Below are positions 61,075 to 64,000 of a stretch of 64,000 bases of DNA, piece after piece; within the stretch, counting starts at the first letter, position 1, and every line of letters begins with the position of its first letter. The DNA comes from Desmodus rotundus (Eukaryota > Chordata > Mammalia > Chiroptera > Phyllostomidae). Made by a program: the position numbers and the translations under genes. A model generated the notes under the pieces. It was not told the DNA's origin, ran no database searches, and saw only the letters and a list, made by a program, of their open reading frames with translations. The DNA is taken from NCBI RefSeq assembly GCF_022682495.2, contig NC_071390.1, positions 148,528,583 to 148,592,582 on the forward strand, written 5' to 3'.

Positions 61075-61303
61075 TTTATTTATTTATTTATTTATTTATT
61101 CATTTTTACTTAATCTTTATTGTATATTTTCCCATTACCATTTAGTCCCCTTATACCCTCCACCCCCAGCAATCACCACACTGTTGTCCATGTCCATGAG
61201 TACTTTTTCCTTTTTGTTCTATCCCTCCACCCACTAACCTCCTCCTTCAGCTGTCATCCCACTCTCCATCGGTGAGTCTATCCCCATTTTCCTTGTTCAG
61301 TTT
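61075..61303 (-). mobile_element. L1 3' UTR part of a Ves-L1 chimera
   Basis: Minus strand: 3' UTR of the L1 subfamily also seen at 42475-42660 (CCCATTACCATTTAGTCCCC; TGTTGTCCATGTCCATGAGT), broken at CTTGTTCAG TTT, followed on the tail side by a (TTTA)n tract at 61071-61101. Together with the Ves at 61304-61478 it is enclosed by one perfect 15-bp duplication. Confidence 0.9.
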
Positions 61304-61478
61304 AAATTTTATTTATTGATTTTAGAGACAGAAAGAAGGAAACATTGATTTGTTGTTCCACTTATTTATGCAGTCATTGGTTGATATTTGTGTGTGCCCT
61401 GACTGGGCATTGGACCCAAACCTTGGCATATCAGGACAAAGCTCTAACCAACTGAGCTACCTGTACCCAGCCAGGGCC
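61304..61478 (-). mobile_element. Ves SINE part of a Ves-L1 chimera
   Basis: Minus-strand Ves with intact head at 61478 (GGCCCTGGCTGGGTAC on the minus strand) and its A/T-rich end touching the L1 fragment at 61303. The copy is of a variant with an altered middle (no CATCGAT unit). Outer flanks TACTCTGACATTTTA at 61060-61074 and 61479-61493 are identical. Confidence 0.92.
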
Positions 61479-61493
61479 TACTCTGACATTTTA

Positions 61494-63388
61494 AATACTC
61501 TCCAATAACACATATTGATATACAATCATTGTAGGCAACTAACAAAATACAGAAGTGTAATATAGCACTTCTCTTTAAAAGCCACGAATGGGTAAAGTAG
61601 ATTTTATAATTTCCTAATATATTTAGAGTTTGGCACTTATTAATTTCCTAATAACTAACTAGTTTTCAAATTAGCCTAATTTAAATTTAAAAAGTATTGA
61701 TTGGCTCACATAAGAAAGTACCAGAAAGTTAGACATACATTAAGGTTAGGTAAGTCAGTGCTCAATGATACTTTGAATGACTCAGGTTGTATTTCTATTC
61801 TAGTCTTTTATTCTCAGTATTGCAATTCTCTCATTACCATAGTTACAGATGCCTACTGATTGGAATTAGGATATGTTCTCATCTTCAGACCCAAAGAGAG
61901 GAGAACAAAATTCTCTTAGCTTTCTTATAAACAATATAGCTTTGTTTTTCTCCTAAGCAGTTTCTCTTCACTCCCACCCCAGTTTGCCTCTTAGTGGCCT
62001 CAATTTGTCTAATTCTAAAATTCCTCAACTAATCATTGGCAAGGAGAAGTGGGCTTACAATAGGTTAGAGTAATTGTGGTCTACGTTAGGGTCAGTGAGG
62101 TCAGTGAGCTTCCCCTCAGGCACATTGAATTCTAGGAGAGGCTTGGGTAGAAATCAAATCATGGAGCATTATCAAAGACGAAGCATTGGATAGGTACTCA
62201 ACATGGTCCATTTGCAGGTGCATGAAGAGTACATATTATCTGAAATTTTTACTTGAATGAAACACCACCTTCCTCTTTCAAGCCCAGAAAGTATAAGGTG
62301 AGTCCCTCCCTGGTGAATCTACTTCTGTGTTCTAGCACACTTATTTAGCAAATCTTTTATAGCTTCTAACTTGAAGATTTTTTGTCCAAAACTTCTCTTC
62401 TCACTTAATAGACACTTCTCTGTAGAATAAACTATGTGGACCATGAATAGAACAAAGTTTGTTTAGAAAAATACAGTTCTTTAAATAAACTTTACTTTTA
62501 AATAATGTATGCTCTTTTCCTCCTCTCTAAAGGATTTGTGTACCCTCATCTCTGTAGTAGATAGTGTCATCCTTATTATCTGATTATAAAGGTGAAGTAT
62601 AATTAATTTATGGGGTTATTTACAAAGCAAAAATATATACTTATTTTAAAGTTTTAAAAATCTTTGCATAGAAAATGCTAATTACATATTTTAAGTACCT
62701 ATCATTTGACTAAAATATTTAAACAGCTGGCCATAGATTTCTTTCAGCTTTCAAATTTCTGAATATTAGCCAGATATTTTAGTATCTGGGTCACACAGTC
62801 ATTACAAACAAATCTAGGCCGAAATGGTTTATGCTTCTCAGTTGCCAGCTTAGTTCTGTGTTCAACCATGCTCTGACTTTTCATTATTTAGTTCCCTTTC
62901 AGCTAAACTTTATTTATTTATTTTTGCACAATATTATGTTACTTCTTTGTACGCAACTGATCTTTTTGTGTCTTTTTCCCCCTGTAACAAGCTGGGTAAC
63001 AGCAAATAAATAACTATGCTCTTGACTGCAATGTTTTAGAATTGCTGCTATATAAAGGGTCACACATGTTAAATTATCCACTCAAGTGCTAATTATTGTG
63101 TGAAATCTTCTTTAAACACTAGAGAAATTGTGTTTTGATGCAGAATCTGTAACATTTCTTAAACATTCAACCTCTACGCAACTTGGTGTGGAGAGTCTTA
63201 AAATTCTTAACCACCCTACAAAAATTTTAAATGTGAATTTGTTCCACCTTGTCATACTAGATGATACAGCATTTTTCTTCAAGTAAAATGAGAGGTTGTG
63301 TTATGAGGAGTGAATTGGAACAACAAAAATTTCACCTTCACTTCTGGAGTATTGTAGGCTGTAAAATTCTCTTTTGAAATACTTTTCT
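61494..63388. other. Intron 1, nothing recognised
   Basis: AT-rich, no transposable element recognised in nearly 1.9 kb. Confidence 0.4.
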
Positions 63389-63404
63389 AAAGATGTGTAG
63401 TTTA

Positions 63405-63541
63405 GGAAGGAGACTTGAGTTGGGGTGGTGAACACATAATACAATGTACAAATGATATATTACAGAATTGTAACCTGAAACATATAACTTTTTAACCAGT
63501 GTCACCCCAATAAAATCAATAAAAAAGAAAAGAATAAAAAT
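63405..63541 (+). mobile_element. L1-associated 3' end with TSD
   Basis: GTTGGGGTGGTGAACACATA, AGAATTGTAACCTGAAACAT, CACCCCAATAAAATCAATAA and an A-rich tail. Flanks 63389-63404 (AAAGATGTGTAGTTTA) and 63542-63557 (AAAGGAGTGTAGTTTA) match at 14 of 16 bases. Confidence 0.9.
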
Positions 63542-63696
63542 AAAGGAGTGTAGTTTACTGGCAGCTTATGTTAATACAGTTTTCCTTTTCTGAAAATTAA
63601 GAACTTTATACTTTGGAATTTTTACTTTTTTTTCCCTAAATTTAGAATACTTGATTTCACACAACTGTATCCTGTTTTGAAAGTCTAAAATGATAG

Positions 63697-63911
63697 CCCT
63701 GACTAGTGTGGCTTAGTGGGTTGGGCATTGTCCCATAAACCAAAAGGTTGCTGGTTTGATTCCCAGTCAGGTCACATGCCTAAGTTTCTGGCTAGGTCTC
63801 TGGTTGGTGTGGGTACAAGAGGCAACCACATATGGAAGTTTCTCTCCCTCTCTTTATCCCTCCCTTACCTTCTCTCTAAAAATAAATAAATAAAATCTTT
63901 TTTAAAGTGTA
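63697..63911 (+). mobile_element. Ves SINE with perfect TSD
   Basis: Full-length sense Ves: CCCTGACTAGTGTGGCTTAG, GGTTTGATTCCCAGTCAGG, CAAGAGGCAACC, GTTTCTCTCCCTCTC, (AAAT)n tail. Flanked by TAAAATGATAG at 63686-63696 and 63912-63922. Confidence 0.96.
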
Positions 63912-64000
63912 TAAAATGATAGCATGTATACTTCTTGAAAGAAATTAATAATTTATTCATTTAATATTACTGGACATTCAATTAGTAAATTTTCCAGGTG

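Larger units (their letters stand above)
22711..64000 (+). other. ZEB1: ZEB1 intron 1 (5' part, runs off the window)
   Basis: Begins with the GTGAGT donor after exon 1. No sequence resembling ZEB1 exon 2 (encoding TNYNTVVEANSDSDDED) was found on reading to the end, so the intron is at least 41 kb; in human it is over 100 kb. It holds the 3' half of the CpG island, the alternative first exon, and mostly transposable-element debris, listed separately. No other coding exon is recognised. Confidence 0.9.

Noticed and set aside
63697..63790. tRNA-like sequence with B-box-type motif
   Set aside because: This is the tRNA-derived head of a Ves SINE, not a functional tRNA gene; the same holds for all Ves heads in the window.
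24880..64000. ZEB1 exon 2 or other downstream ZEB1 exons
   Set aside because: Looked for sequence encoding TNYNTVVEANSDSDDED after an acceptor; none seen. Human intron 1 is longer than the part covered here.

Overview
The window is a piece of a bat nuclear genome. Two things show this. (1) At 22653-22710 lies the first coding exon of the zinc-finger/homeodomain repressor ZEB1: it encodes MADGPRCKRRKQANPRRNN plus one base and ends in a GTGAGT donor. (2) About ten tRNA-derived Ves SINEs are scattered through the window; this SINE is a hallmark of bats (Yangochiroptera). They are accompanied by L1 copies with a G-rich 3' end, short mariner-type MITEs and non-autonomous hAT elements. Everything is on one gene locus: 1 to about 21.7 kb is the upstream flank, 21.7-24.3 kb is a large CpG-island promoter, and 24.3-64 kb is part of ZEB1 intron 1. 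Exon 2 is not in the window.

Upstream flank (1-21.7 kb): AT-rich sequence with L1 fragments of different ages, Ves SINEs, MIR and L2 relics, two copies of one 121-122 bp mariner MITE, a hAT remnant and a copy of an unassigned ancient repeat. The last recognisable young insertion before the gene ends near 18.7 kb. From there to about 30.0 kb almost no transposable element is seen, which fits a protected promoter and proximal intron.

Promoter (21.7-24.3 kb): a CpG-dense region with several CAGGTG E-boxes (the site ZEB1 itself binds), a CRE-like TGACGTC, a long run of G-blocks just 5' of the start codon, and room for the divergent non-coding RNA ZEB1-AS1 on the minus strand. A second, short first exon, ATGAAAG followed by GTAAGT, lies at 24866-24872 in the same splice phase as exon 1. 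It matches the alternative 'MK-VTNYN' N-terminus known for human ZEB1. A TATA/CArG-like box lies about 590 bp upstream of it and a palindromic double forkhead site just downstream.

Intron 1 (24.9-64 kb): no exon is recognised. The content is old and young retrotransposons, several with readable insertion histories: a twin-primed L1 with a 16-bp target-site duplication (52827-54362), a Ves-L1 chimera inserted as one unit (61060-61493), a Ves nested in an old L1 (32500-32738), stacked L1 3' ends (39.8-43.2 kb), an MLT1-type LTR relic, a hAT element with degraded TSDs, and a diverged local duplication of unique-looking sequence (48.6 and 50.1 kb). I saw no operon, CRISPR array, intact transposon ORF or undescribed protein-coding system; the long open frames are L1 relics or GC-rich chance frames.
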